Of a stretch of DNA of 64,000 bases, positions 32,094 through 41,561 are shown piece by piece. Within the stretch, counting starts at the first letter, position 1; each line of letters starts with the position of its first letter. The stretch covers positions 10,836,001-10,900,000 of the forward strand of contig NC_060238.1 in assembly GCF_021155775.2 (NCBI RefSeq). Direction: 5' to 3'. The DNA is from Neodiprion pinetum. Lineage: Eukaryota > Arthropoda > Insecta > Hymenoptera > Diprionidae. The notes beneath the pieces were generated by a model. It saw nothing but the letters and a program-made list of their open reading frames with translations, was not told the DNA's origin and ran no database searches. Both the position numbers and the translations under genes were made by a program.

Positions 32094-35000
32094 ACTAACT
32101 TGCCCGTCGCCTACCTGTCTCGTGCTCTGAGCAAAGCGGAACAAAATTATTTTACAACTGAAAAAGAGTGTTTAGCAGCCCTATATGCCGTACTACATTT
32201 TCGACCTTACCTTTATGGCCGAAAATTCACACTGGTTAGTGATCATGAGCCATTACGCTGGATCGACTCGATTAAAGATCCCGGGCATCGACTAATACGA
32301 TGGAGGCTCAAGTTACGAGATTACGAGTATGAATTCAAACACAAGGCTGGACGACTTAACAGTAACGCAGATGCATTGTCGCGCAATCCAGTCCCTGTTA
32401 CCGACGGCATTAACCAATCGTCGGAGTCATCTGATAGCGGAAACGATAGTGACAACCTAATAATTAAATCTGTAGATTCATTTCCAAAGTATTCAGACTA
32501 TTTGAAAATAATTAGAACAGCTGATATTGAAAATCCAAACATTATTGAAGTACATGAAAGCGTTTTCGATAAACTTGACAATTATGCGCATACCGTTTCT
32601 GTAGATCTTGAAATGAGTTCCGGTATAGCTAGCGATTTTAGGAAAAAATATGGGGTACCGGAACACCTTCGCAGTCAAGCTGATATGCATTCAGTAGCTA
32701 AATTAGAACTGCCAGATCAAAAAATTTATTACATTATGACAAAATTAAACTTTTGGGACAAACCAGAATATGAAGACATGTACCTCAGTCTGATTAATTT
32801 TCGGAAAATTTTAGAGGATGACTCTGTTAGAACAGTTCGAATACCTAGAATGGGATGCGGTCTAGATAAACTAGCATGGAACAAAGTAAGAACCATGTTA
32901 CGATTCATTTTTGGAGGAACGGGAATCAAAATTTTTGCTTGTACAAATTTAAAATTAATAGAAAATCAAAAACTCCAAACGATATTTGCTATTATGAACC
33001 CTAGTTCAAACTTGAAGGTCAGGAGTAAACCGAACCAATGGAAGATATTACCCATCGATTCGAAAATTTCAAAATTACCTGCGCCAAAACTAAAGCGGCC
33101 ATTAGCTAAATCAGACTCAGTCCCAAGGAAAAAATCAGCCGACGAAACATTCTGTCCAAAAACAAAGACTAGCATAGAGCCTGATGAGAACGCGATCTCA
33201 ACAAGAACTCGATCGAGAGCCAGGACAACAGCAGGAAGTAGGCAAGCTGTTTCTGAGGACTCATCCGACGATGAATCTTCCGAACCGCCGGCCTACCGGA
33301 GGCAAAGAAGTGTATTACCGAATCTAGGTCTTGAACAACCTACTACATCCCAGGGAACACAACAACCTGAACAAACAGACATTCAGACTGACGCACGAAC
33401 CGACGACGACGTTGAATCTGATTCTGAGCCTGAAAATATAACAGTAAAATTAAAATCACCGCGTGATAGAGATAGCGATTCGGATGATGATGTATTTTTG
33501 CAAACAGAAGCGAGTCGTAAAGCTAAATTATCTATAGATCCTAAAGAATTAAAGAAATCATTTGACCTCTTTAATAAATCTTTGCGCGAAAGAAGTAATC
33601 TGAATCCGAAGGAGTTGCAAGATTCATTTGAACTCTTTGACAAGACCTTGCACGAGAGGAGTCTTCTAGACAACTCCAGTAACTCGGATGCAGATGAAAT
33701 AGAGTTACCAAGCCATATATCAGAGGGTGAAGAATTAGACGAAACCATACGTGAGGTACTCGACGAAAAAGACGAGACGGATGACGACGAACTGAATAAC
33801 AAAATTGAGAGATTTTTAGAAAAAGTTGAGAGAAATCAAGGAGACTATAGCGAGGCTGGACAGACTAATACCAATCAAAATAATTTGAATGAGTCAGTAG
33901 TTAGTCGACCTTTGCAGAAATCGGCATTACCAACTCCTATAGTCGCACCCAGACCAATAGCACTCTCAACCCCGTATCCTTTGAATATGATACCTGAGTT
34001 GAATGAGACAGGGGACATTTCAGTGAAAAGCAAGGTCAGCAAAATGCCAAGGCGTTTACAGCCGCAACTAGAATTCCAAGATTCACCAACGCGAATTGAA
34101 ATTACGGAAAGTATACCACCAGATTTAGAAACAGTATCGCCATTAAAATTTCCAAAAACAGGTTACCATTCAGGGAATGGAATTTCATTCAGTCGTGAAA
34201 ACTTGACATACAGAAAAGACAACTATGTACATTTCATATCAATAGATTCAGAATTTTCTACACCAGTCAGCAGACTATTAAACGATTTGGAATTAATAAA
34301 TGCAGACGATCATCGTGATGCAATACCAAAATTAGGCCAAGTCATTATTACAAAAACGGGAAAATATAGCATATTTAGCCTCGTAGTTAAAAGAAAACAT
34401 TTTGACAAAATTGAATTACATAACGTCAAGGTAGCTTTGGGAAATTTGAAAACGACTTTATTAGATTTGAAAATAAAAACATTTAGAATTTCAAAATTAG
34501 GGGATATGACTGACGAACTATCAATAGACATCTCAAATTTATTAATAGATATTTTTGAAGACGAAGACATAGACATTACAATCTGTTCAGGTATAACCGA
34601 GATACCACCATCAGAAATACGACCAGGCATAATTTCGGAAATGCATAGTGGACTAATGGGAGGACACAAAGGCGTGACCAAAACATATCGAAGAATCCGC
34701 GAAAGATTTTATTGGCCACGAATGAGAGAGGATATCAGTAATTTCATTCGAAGATGCGAAAGCTGTCAAGAACAAAAGCTAGTTCGCGTAAAGACTAGGG
34801 AGCCAATGCTAATAACGGACACTCCATCTGAGCCGTTTCAGAAAATTTCACTAGATACAGTAGGTCCACTTCCGCAGACCCCTAGTGGCAACAAGCATAA
34901 CTTAACTATGCAGGATAATTTGACAAAATTTTGTATCGCCGTGCCAATTCCCGATATAAGAGCTGAGACGGTGGCTCATGCAATGGTAAAACATCTGATT

Positions 35001-35618
35001 TTGCAATTTGGATCGCCTAAAACTATTCTAACAGGTCGAGGAACAAGTTTCGTAAATAAACTATTACAAGAATTAGCTAAACTTTTCAAAATTAAACATA
35101 TTACTACTTCCAGTTATCGACCACAATCAAACGGCGCATTAGAACGTAGCCATATTGTTTTAACAGAGTACATTAAACATTATATTAATGAGTTTGACGA
35201 TTGGGATGAACTAGTTCAATTTGCTATGTTTTCATACAATACGGCAGTTCATGAAGCCACAAACTTCACACCGTATGAGCTAGTTTTCGGAAGAATAGCG
35301 CGCTGTCCAACTTCGTTTGATACTGAGGAAAACCGTTTAACGTACAACTCGTATCTTGAAGACCTAATGATCAGATTAAACTTAGTGCAGGCGAAGGAAA
35401 GGTCGAAAATGTATTACGATCGGACAGTACATCCGTTCGAAGGCAAAGCGGGAGACATGGTACGCGTACAGATAGAAGCTAGAAAAGGAAAATTTAGCAA
35501 GCGATACCAGGGTCCATGTAAAATTGTTAAAGTCTTGGAAGACAATAACGTAGTATTAGAAGGTAACAACGGTGAAAGATTCATTAAACATGTAGACAAA
35601 CTCGAATTGGCTTACTGA
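32079..35618 (+). CDS. Gypsy Pol fragment: RNase H, macro, macro-like, integrase
   Basis: Residues 1-5 are read through from the Penelope fragment; Gypsy sequence starts at about 32094, so gag, protease and RT are missing. In order: RNase H (about 6-103, with SDHEPLRW and NADALSRN); a macro domain (about 157-295) close to the TARG1/ALC1-like type, with MTK (K222) and MGCGLD (D263); a long acidic, serine-rich linker (~300-700) holding two similar ELKKSFDLFNKSLRERS/ELQDSFELFDKTLHERS units; a second, degenerate macro-like segment (715-840); an H2C2 zinc finger (H856, H863, C893, C896); and the integrase core with D926 and E1022. The second catalytic Asp is Gly at 986 (GGT at 35034-35036). The frame is otherwise open. 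Pol would be cleaved by the element's protease, and the macro domain's role is unknown. Confidence 0.88.
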   Translation: MNFRFTNLPVAYLSRALSKAEQNYFTTEKECLAALYAVLHFRPYLYGRKFTLVSDHEPLRWIDSIKDPGHRLIRWRLKLRDYEYEFKHKAGRLNSNADALSRNPVPVTDGINQSSESSDSGNDSDNLIIKSVDSFPKYSDYLKIIRTADIENPNIIEVHESVFDKLDNYAHTVSVDLEMSSGIASDFRKKYGVPEHLRSQADMHSVAKLELPDQKIYYIMTKLNFWDKPEYEDMYLSLINFRKILEDDSVRTVRIPRMGCGLDKLAWNKVRTMLRFIFGGTGIKIFACTNLKLIENQKLQTIFAIMNPSSNLKVRSKPNQWKILPIDSKISKLPAPKLKRPLAKSDSVPRKKSADETFCPKTKTSIEPDENAISTRTRSRARTTAGSRQAVSEDSSDDESSEPPAYRRQRSVLPNLGLEQPTTSQGTQQPEQTDIQTDARTDDDVESDSEPENITVKLKSPRDRDSDSDDDVFLQTEASRKAKLSIDPKELKKSFDLFNKSLRERSNLNPKELQDSFELFDKTLHERSLLDNSSNSDADEIELPSHISEGEELDETIREVLDEKDETDDDELNNKIERFLEKVERNQGDYSEAGQTNTNQNNLNESVVSRPLQKSALPTPIVAPRPIALSTPYPLNMIPELNETGDISVKSKVSKMPRRLQPQLEFQDSPTRIEITESIPPDLETVSPLKFPKTGYHSGNGISFSRENLTYRKDNYVHFISIDSEFSTPVSRLLNDLELINADDHRDAIPKLGQVIITKTGKYSIFSLVVKRKHFDKIELHNVKVALGNLKTTLLDLKIKTFRISKLGDMTDELSIDISNLLIDIFEDEDIDITICSGITEIPPSEIRPGIISEMHSGLMGGHKGVTKTYRRIRERFYWPRMREDISNFIRRCESCQEQKLVRVKTREPMLITDTPSEPFQKISLDTVGPLPQTPSGNKHNLTMQDNLTKFCIAVPIPDIRAETVAHAMVKHLILQFGSPKTILTGRGTSFVNKLLQELAKLFKIKHITTSSYRPQSNGALERSHIVLTEYIKHYINEFDDWDELVQFAMFSYNTAVHEATNFTPYELVFGRIARCPTSFDTEENRLTYNSYLEDLMIRLNLVQAKERSKMYYDRTVHPFEGKAGDMVRVQIEARKGKFSKRYQGPCKIVKVLEDNNVVLEGNNGERFIKHVDKLELAY

Positions 35619-36484
35619 TGGAACACATTGTAGACTGATTATTGCGATTACAAATATGAGATTGGGAGTAATGAACATTCATTTTCGAGGGAAACGAACT
35701 TGGAGGACTACATGATCACATCATTTACCAACAATCCTGGGATATTTCTAAGTAATTTGAGGCTCAACGCCAACGGATGGGGCGTGACCAACCGCAACGA
35801 GGGATATTCAACTGTAACTAGCTCTAAGTTTGAAGCCTAACACCTAAGAGGGAAGTTCAGCGATGAACTTGATCTGCCCTTAGAGTTTGTTCAGAAGCTT
35901 CTGAATGGATCAACTCAGTGTGATGTTAACCTTGAAACCTTTACTTTCTTTCAAATTCCTTTCATTCCAAATTAATGTTAAAAATGCTACAGTATATTAG
36001 AAAAATGACCATTGGAACTTCGGCAATTATTTAAGGCAAATGGCAATTTGGTGAAAACTTTTACAAAACCTAACAGGTGAAAAGGCGAGTTCAAGTGGCT
36101 GAATGCAGTCGACGAGCTGTTTGGGTCCAGAATGCACTACTCCAAAGGAACCCAGATGCCAAAACAAGGCAGCACTTAAAAGTACTGCCAGGATTCCTGT
36201 TCGTCAACCTATTAATGAGTATCCGCTACGAGGGTACACATACGACTACGACTCTCAGTGGGTCACATGATACTGGGCCCACCACAAAGATCTAAATGCA
36301 CGGAATCTGGCCTCTACCAAGGCGTAAGGCTCTCCAGCTAGCCGAGCATCCAGATCTCGTTCACCAATCAGAGGACACGGTACGCCTGATGTCCAGCAGC
36401 GCCAAAGCCAAATGTCAACCAACGCAGAACATACTAGCCGTTCCACCAACGTTTCGCATAAGTCATTTTCGCTATGAAGAACTT
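35619..36484 (+). other. Gypsy 3' noncoding region
   Basis: This lies between the integrase stop and the tandem repeats. I see no env-like frame; the plus-strand frame at 36077-36295 has no signal peptide or membrane segment and matches nothing I know. Confidence 0.5.
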
Positions 36485-36860
36485 GGCTGACCAGTCTCAC
36501 TGATCATAGAGAGTTATTCTCCCGCCGACCTTACATCCTAAATTGCGGTAGCAACGATTGTCACAGTACTCTAAGATATTCCACCTCTAATAATGATATT
36601 ACTCCCTTACGTTAACCTGAGTTATAGTTGTCCTTAATGTGAAGGCCGGCTGATCAGTTACTGATCACAGAGAGTTATTCTCCCGCCGACCTTACATCCT
36701 AGATTGCGGTAGCAACAATTGTCACCATGTTATAAAATATACCACCTTTAATCATGATATTACTCCCTTACGTTAACCTAAGATATAGTTGTCGGTAATG
36801 TGAAGGCCGGCTGACCAGTTTACTGATCACAGAGAGCTACTCTCCCGCCGACCTGAAATT
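36485..36860 (+). repeat. ~162-bp tandem repeat in Gypsy 3' region
   Basis: GGCTGA(C/T)CAG recurs at 36485, 36648 and 36809, each followed by ACTGATCA(C/T)AGAGAG and TCTCCCGCCGACCT. The first two units are complete and the third partial. Units share GCGGTAGCAAC and ATGATATTACTCCCTTACG. It lies upstream of the polypurine tract, within the element. Confidence 0.88.
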
Positions 36861-36998
36861 TGTTTTTATATCTATATAATACGTTGATTCATCATTATCA
36901 TTGTCACACACACACATACATTATCATTTTGTTTACTCTCAATTTTCATATACCCACTAGCCTTTAATTATTCATCAACGGGGACGTTGATGGTTTTT

Positions 36999-37011
36999 AA
37001 GTGGGGAGGGA
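36999..37011 (+). other. Gypsy polypurine tract
   Basis: AAGTGGGGAGGGA lies directly before the TG of the 3' LTR, as expected for plus-strand priming. Confidence 0.75.
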
Positions 37012-38841
37012 TGTTACGCCTCGACGTACCGCCTTGGCGTATCTTTTTCAAGATTCCATTTCATTTCATTGCTTTAATTTCTTCAATGCACAGATATCAT
37101 TTCATCAAAATCTCATATTCTAATAACGGCGAGTTCCACCCCTCCTGGCAAAAGTCACGTAGAGACCAACAATGATCCCTAGTATAAGGTTCAAAATTGT
37201 TTCTTATAACTGGTACCAAGAACTGAGATAGGAGACTGCTGAATTAGCATCAGTAGCGCTCAGACTGGAAATATCCCTCTTTTTAAGTTAAAATTATAAT
37301 CAATAACTAGGATAAACCACTACCTTTAGAACCACCAAATTAAAATAGATTACTTATTGGAATGTATGAATGAATGTGTGAACATTGCATGCAAATATCT
37401 TTTCTTCATATTTTCGATGTGTCACCGACGAGATTGAGAATCGTCGGCACACCGTCGAAGAGCGAGAAGTAACGCTGACCATGTGGATTTGGGCACCAGG
37501 AGGTCGCCCTCGCACCTCATTGGCAAATCACCGTTGTGACTAATTACAACTGCAGCTCCTTGGACCCTCGGGCCCAAGAAGCCGCGTCTTTCGTCTGTCA
37601 AGTCGCGAAGTGCGTGGACGTAAACCCGGATTAGCCCTCTCGAGCAAGAGTAGCGTTTGGAAAATCTTAGTTGTGACCGACCTAAAGTCTCGCGCTAATT
37701 TGTCAAATTCGAGCATTCAGTTATTCTGTTAATTGCAAAAGACTCACTATCTTCTTTATTTCCATCTTTTCTGTTCTTTACTAAATCTCATCATTTCGCG
37801 AATAGACATTTTTATGATATTCCATTTTCCACAATTAAATTGAGTTCGGCCCTGATTCAAGCGAATCAGGTAATCTTAAGTAAAAATAATAATAATTACA
37901 CTATCATTTTTAATAAATAATCGTTCCGATCAATTTTAACTTATCATCAAAATCAGAAAACAGACACTTTCAAACTTTCGATAACAAGATATCATTCTAA
38001 ATTCACAAAGACTAAGTGACCAACGTTCAACATCATTCGATTCATCAACTCTTCCAAATTTGAGGTGAGGCCCCTGGTCCAGCATTCTACCGACGCAGAC
38101 CGACACGATCCGACGGCTCTCAATCTCGTCGACCGATTCACCAAAAAGCTAAGTCAATCCGAGTGTTAATCTTCGAAATTAGACGAATTCTTGTTTCACC
38201 TTGATAATCAAAAACTATTTCAGTAAATTCACAACAACCAAGTCTTGAATTGGTGGCTAGCTTCACTACCCCCAATTAAATTGTACTTATTGTTTCCAAG
38301 AATTAACGAATAAGACTTAACAATTATATATATATAATCGATTTGAGATAATCTAAAAAGAGAGATACAATACAATAATCACGACCAGCTAGTTATAACC
38401 ATCGTTCAGAGTAGATGTTCCTGGTACCAAATAATAATATCCTCTAGAATAGTACAACACATGATTTTTATAAACTTGAAGACTTTATAAATTGTTATTT
38501 TCGGCTCATATATATATATTTATCACCATTGATTGTTATCAAACATTTCAATAACCAAATCGAAACAGAATATACTTCATCTTTTACCAGTCAAATTATA
38601 TTAATCATTTATTTTGAACGACCTTCTACCTATTTTTATTATTGTAATTGCCTCAACAATTTGAACAAACCTCACAGACCTGTACAGGTCTATAGCAACA
38701 CGATCCTACAAATTACCGGCTTATCGAAAGGTAAGTCTTTTTCTTAGTTTTAATTATTATTCATTGTCGTTACGTGGGAGCTAGATTATTCAATTAATCA
38801 TTAACTACCACCGCTCAGTACACCCTCACCCCCACGTAACA
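37012..38841 (+). repeat. Gypsy 3' LTR, 1830 bp
   Basis: It begins TGTTACGCCTCGACG after the polypurine tract and ends CCCCCACGTAACA, after which the AT-rich satellite resumes in mid-unit (ATACAATGAATTAG). It is a long LTR with no open frame of note. The matching 5' LTR is absent because the element's left part is missing. The frame at 38529-38747 lies wholly within the LTR and is not supported as a gene. Confidence 0.85.
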
Positions 38842-39541
38842 TATACAATGAATTAGAAATGATTATGAATTTTACCGAAAACATACAAATGGATAGATTA
38901 TTATTTATTTGATTTCATATTTTTGATTTTTGAAAATTAACTATTCTTTGATTAGGAAGAAATAATTTATTCAAATAAATCATTTTCATTTTATTAAATT
39001 ATTTAACTGATTCACCTCCATTTATATTCCATTATATTAATGTATAATATGAATATATATAAATAAATATATATATATACATGTGTGTGTGTATATAAAT
39101 ATATATATATGTATTATGATTTTTAAGTCACTTTTAAAAAAAGATGAAATTTGTAAAAAAAAGTTTTTTTCACATGGTCTGAATTTTTTAAAATCATATA
39201 TAATTATAAGAAAAATCCTATATATTTTTCAATTATCTGCTCAAATATCAATTAAAACGAAAATATTATTCACTAGAAAAATGCTGTTTAATTTACTTCA
39301 TGAATTGTAATTTGGAACATTTATACAATGAATTAGAACTAATTATGAAATTTTAAGAAAACATACAGATAGATGGATTATTATTCATTTAATTTCATAT
39401 TTTTAGTCTTAAAAAATAATTATGCTTCAATTGAGGAAAAATAATTCATTTGAATAAATCATTTATATTTTATTCAATTATTTAACTTGATTACCTCCAT
39501 TTATATTCTATTATATTAATGTGTGATATAAATATATATAA

Positions 39542-39579
<38 letters not shown>

Positions 39580-40025
39580 GCGTGTGTGTGTATATATATA
39601 TATTACAATTTTTCATTTACTTTGAAAATAAAAGAAATTTAAAAAAAAAAATTTTTTCCACATGATTCAAATTTTTTGAAATTATATATGATTATTAGGA
39701 AAATCCTATATATTTTTCAATTATCTGCTCACATATTAATTAAAATAAAAATATTATTCACTAGAAAAATGCCGCTTGATTTACTTTATGAATTGAAATT
39801 TGGAACATTCATACAATGCATCAGAAGTGATTATGAAATTGAGAGAAAACATACAGATAGATAAATTATTATTTATTCAATTTCATATTTTTGATTTTTG
39901 AAAATTAATTATTCTTTACTTTGAGAAAAATGATTTATTTGAATAAATCATTTTTTATTTTATTGAATCATTTAACCTAATTAGCTTCATTTATATTCTA
40001 TTATATTAATGTATAATATAAATAT
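38842..40025 (+). repeat. AT-rich satellite, plus orientation
   Basis: This continues the array broken by the Gypsy/Penelope block, starting in mid-unit at ATACAATGAATTAG. Anchors CTGCTC(A/A)CAT or close variants occur at 39238 and 39725 (487-bp spacing). It ends at the DIRS element. Confidence 0.9.
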
Positions 40026-40099
40026 TTAAACGATCAAACGAACTTACCTGTACGTGAAGTTCGATCGTTATTATACGATAGTCTCGCCCGAACTGATTA
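40026..40099. repeat. DIRS outer left arm, pairs with internal complementary region
   Basis: The sequence beginning TTAAACGATCAAACGAACTT is the exact reverse complement of 40323-40396, giving a ~74-bp hairpin arm separated by ~223 bp. Confidence 0.9.
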
Positions 40100-40232
40100 C
40101 ATGTATACAATTTGTAGTGCCATCTCTTCTAGCTATTCTAACCACGTCTTTTAGAGTTTAAAGATTCAAATTGACCGCGTATGGTGCCTCCAGTGGAGGT
40201 GGCGGCGCCACACGGTCACTTTCGTCATATCG
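40086..40232. repeat. DIRS left inverted terminal repeat
   Basis: It matches the reverse complement of about 44812-44955, including GATTACATGTATACAATTTG, GTGCCATCTCTTCTAGC and GTGGCGCCGCC-type sequence, with a few differences (for example CCCGAACTG here against CCCTCCTG). Confidence 0.88.
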
Positions 40233-40322
40233 TTGAAAGCAAAAAAGAAAATTTTTGATTCTTACATGGGAGAAGGATATTCTTTAAATATCCTAGGGTG
40301 CATTGGAACTCGGGTGGGACTG

Positions 40323-40443
40323 TAATCAGTTCGGGCGAGACTATCGTATAATAACGATCGAACTTCACGTACAGGTAAGTTCGTTTGATCGTTTAATTAT
40401 ACTTCCAGTCTCGCCCTCCTGATTACATGTATACAATTTGTAG
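40323..40443. repeat. DIRS internal complementary region
   Basis: The first part (40323-40396) is the reverse complement of the element's left extremity. The second part (about 40394-40443, TATACTTCCAGTCTCGCCCT onward) matches the reverse complement of the right extremity (about 44908-44958). This junction of the two ends is diagnostic of DIRS1-like elements. Confidence 0.88.
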
Positions 40444-40535
40444 ATGTTTAGAGACAAAAAATTTTTTTTTTTTTGTTTATTAAGTTTTCAAGAAAAACCA
40501 AGAGACCGGAAACACTTATTCATACATATAGTTGT

Positions 40536-41561
40536 TTACTTATCTTTAGTGCGATTAAGCAGAACCACCTCAGCAAAATTATTATTATTTTGACTGTTTA
40601 TTGGTTTATTATAAAATTTTGCAAAGACTTGTGATTTCTCTGACCAACCAGCTGTCTTTCTTATCAGATCTAGGCTTACTCCTGCCTCTGCTGCTTTTGA
40701 AGTCGATGCATGTCGAGTGCTATGGGCAGTAAATTTTTCGTCTACTCCACACTCGCTGAGAAACTTTTTGATCCATCGACTAAGCGTTTGCGATGAAACC
40801 GCTTTGTGTGGTTTGCGAAAAGAAATCAACAAACGTTTTTCATTTACTCGTAACTCCTCTGTCTTTTTTATATACTCCAGTAAAGTATTTGCAACACAAA
40901 GCTCTGGCCTATCAGTGAATAAAGGTAAAACTAACAGGGGTTGTGAAGCTCCAGGCCGTGATGTCTTGATAATATCCGGGATCTTAATTTGCACGTTGTT
41001 TTTATAGCGAGAAATATTTTCGATTGCAATCAATGACAGGGTTTGAACTCTATGTGCAGTTCCCAGAGCCAATAAAATAACTAGTTTCTCTGTTAGTTGG
41101 CGTAACGACAGTTTATTTAATGGGAATAAGTTTGCAGCTCTTGTTAATACTGGCTCAGTATCCCATGTTGAGTCATATTTGGGCTTGATAGGTCTCAATT
41201 TGAAAATTCCTTTGAAAAACCGAGCAATATTAGGATCAGTAGTAATGTCCACTGCTGATATTAGAGATATAGCCGATCTTGTAGTGTTGAGGGTCCCGTA
41301 AGCTGCGCCATCCTTGAATTTCTGTGATAAAAAATCTAGTACTGAACTTGCGTCAACGACAAATGGGTCCCGTTCTTTTGCTACTGAAAACATCCACCAG
41401 TCCTTTAACGCACTATTGTATTGTTTAATAGTAGACTCTGCTAGAGACGCTGTCAGAATTTCTAATGATGATTCTGGTAGATTTTTTCTTGAGAACGCTT
41501 CCCTGATAATCTGACGGCCGCCAGGGTAAGTGTCGCCGCCATGGGATGGGACCGTTGGTCG
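40536..41561 (-). CDS. DIRS tyrosine recombinase
   Basis: The frame is open to about 41561; the first ATG at 41393 gives 285 residues. Catalytic residues of the phage-integrase fold are in place (numbering from that ATG): R115 in GTAHRVQTLS, H224-x-x-R227 in HSTRHAS, W250 in KTAGW, and the nucleophile Y261 in FAKFYNKP. Upstream of the ATG the frame reads ASLAESTIKQYNSALKDWW, the usual start of the N-terminal arm-binding domain, so the true product is probably longer. It overlaps the RT frame by about 100 bp. The enzyme integrates the circular DNA intermediate and explains the absence of a target duplication. It looks functional. Confidence 0.93.
   Translation of the reverse strand, partial: RPTVPSHGGDTYPGGRQIIREAFSRKNLPESSLEILTASLAESTIKQYNSALKDWWMFSVAKERDPFVVDASSVLDFLSQKFKDGAAYGTLNTTRSAISLISAVDITTDPNIARFFKGIFKLRPIKPKYDSTWDTEPVLTRAANLFPLNKLSLRQLTEKLVILLALGTAHRVQTLSLIAIENISRYKNNVQIKIPDIIKTSRPGASQPLLVLPLFTDRPELCVANTLLEYIKKTEELRVNEKRLLISFRKPHKAVSSQTLSRWIKKFLSECGVDEKFTAHSTRHASTSKAAEAGVSLDLIRKTAGWSEKSQVFAKFYNKPINSQNNNNFAEVVLLNRTKDK

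Noticed and set aside
36077..36295. Possible env or third ORF downstream of Gypsy integrase
   Set aside because: 72 codons without signal peptide, furin-like site or membrane segment; not credible as env.
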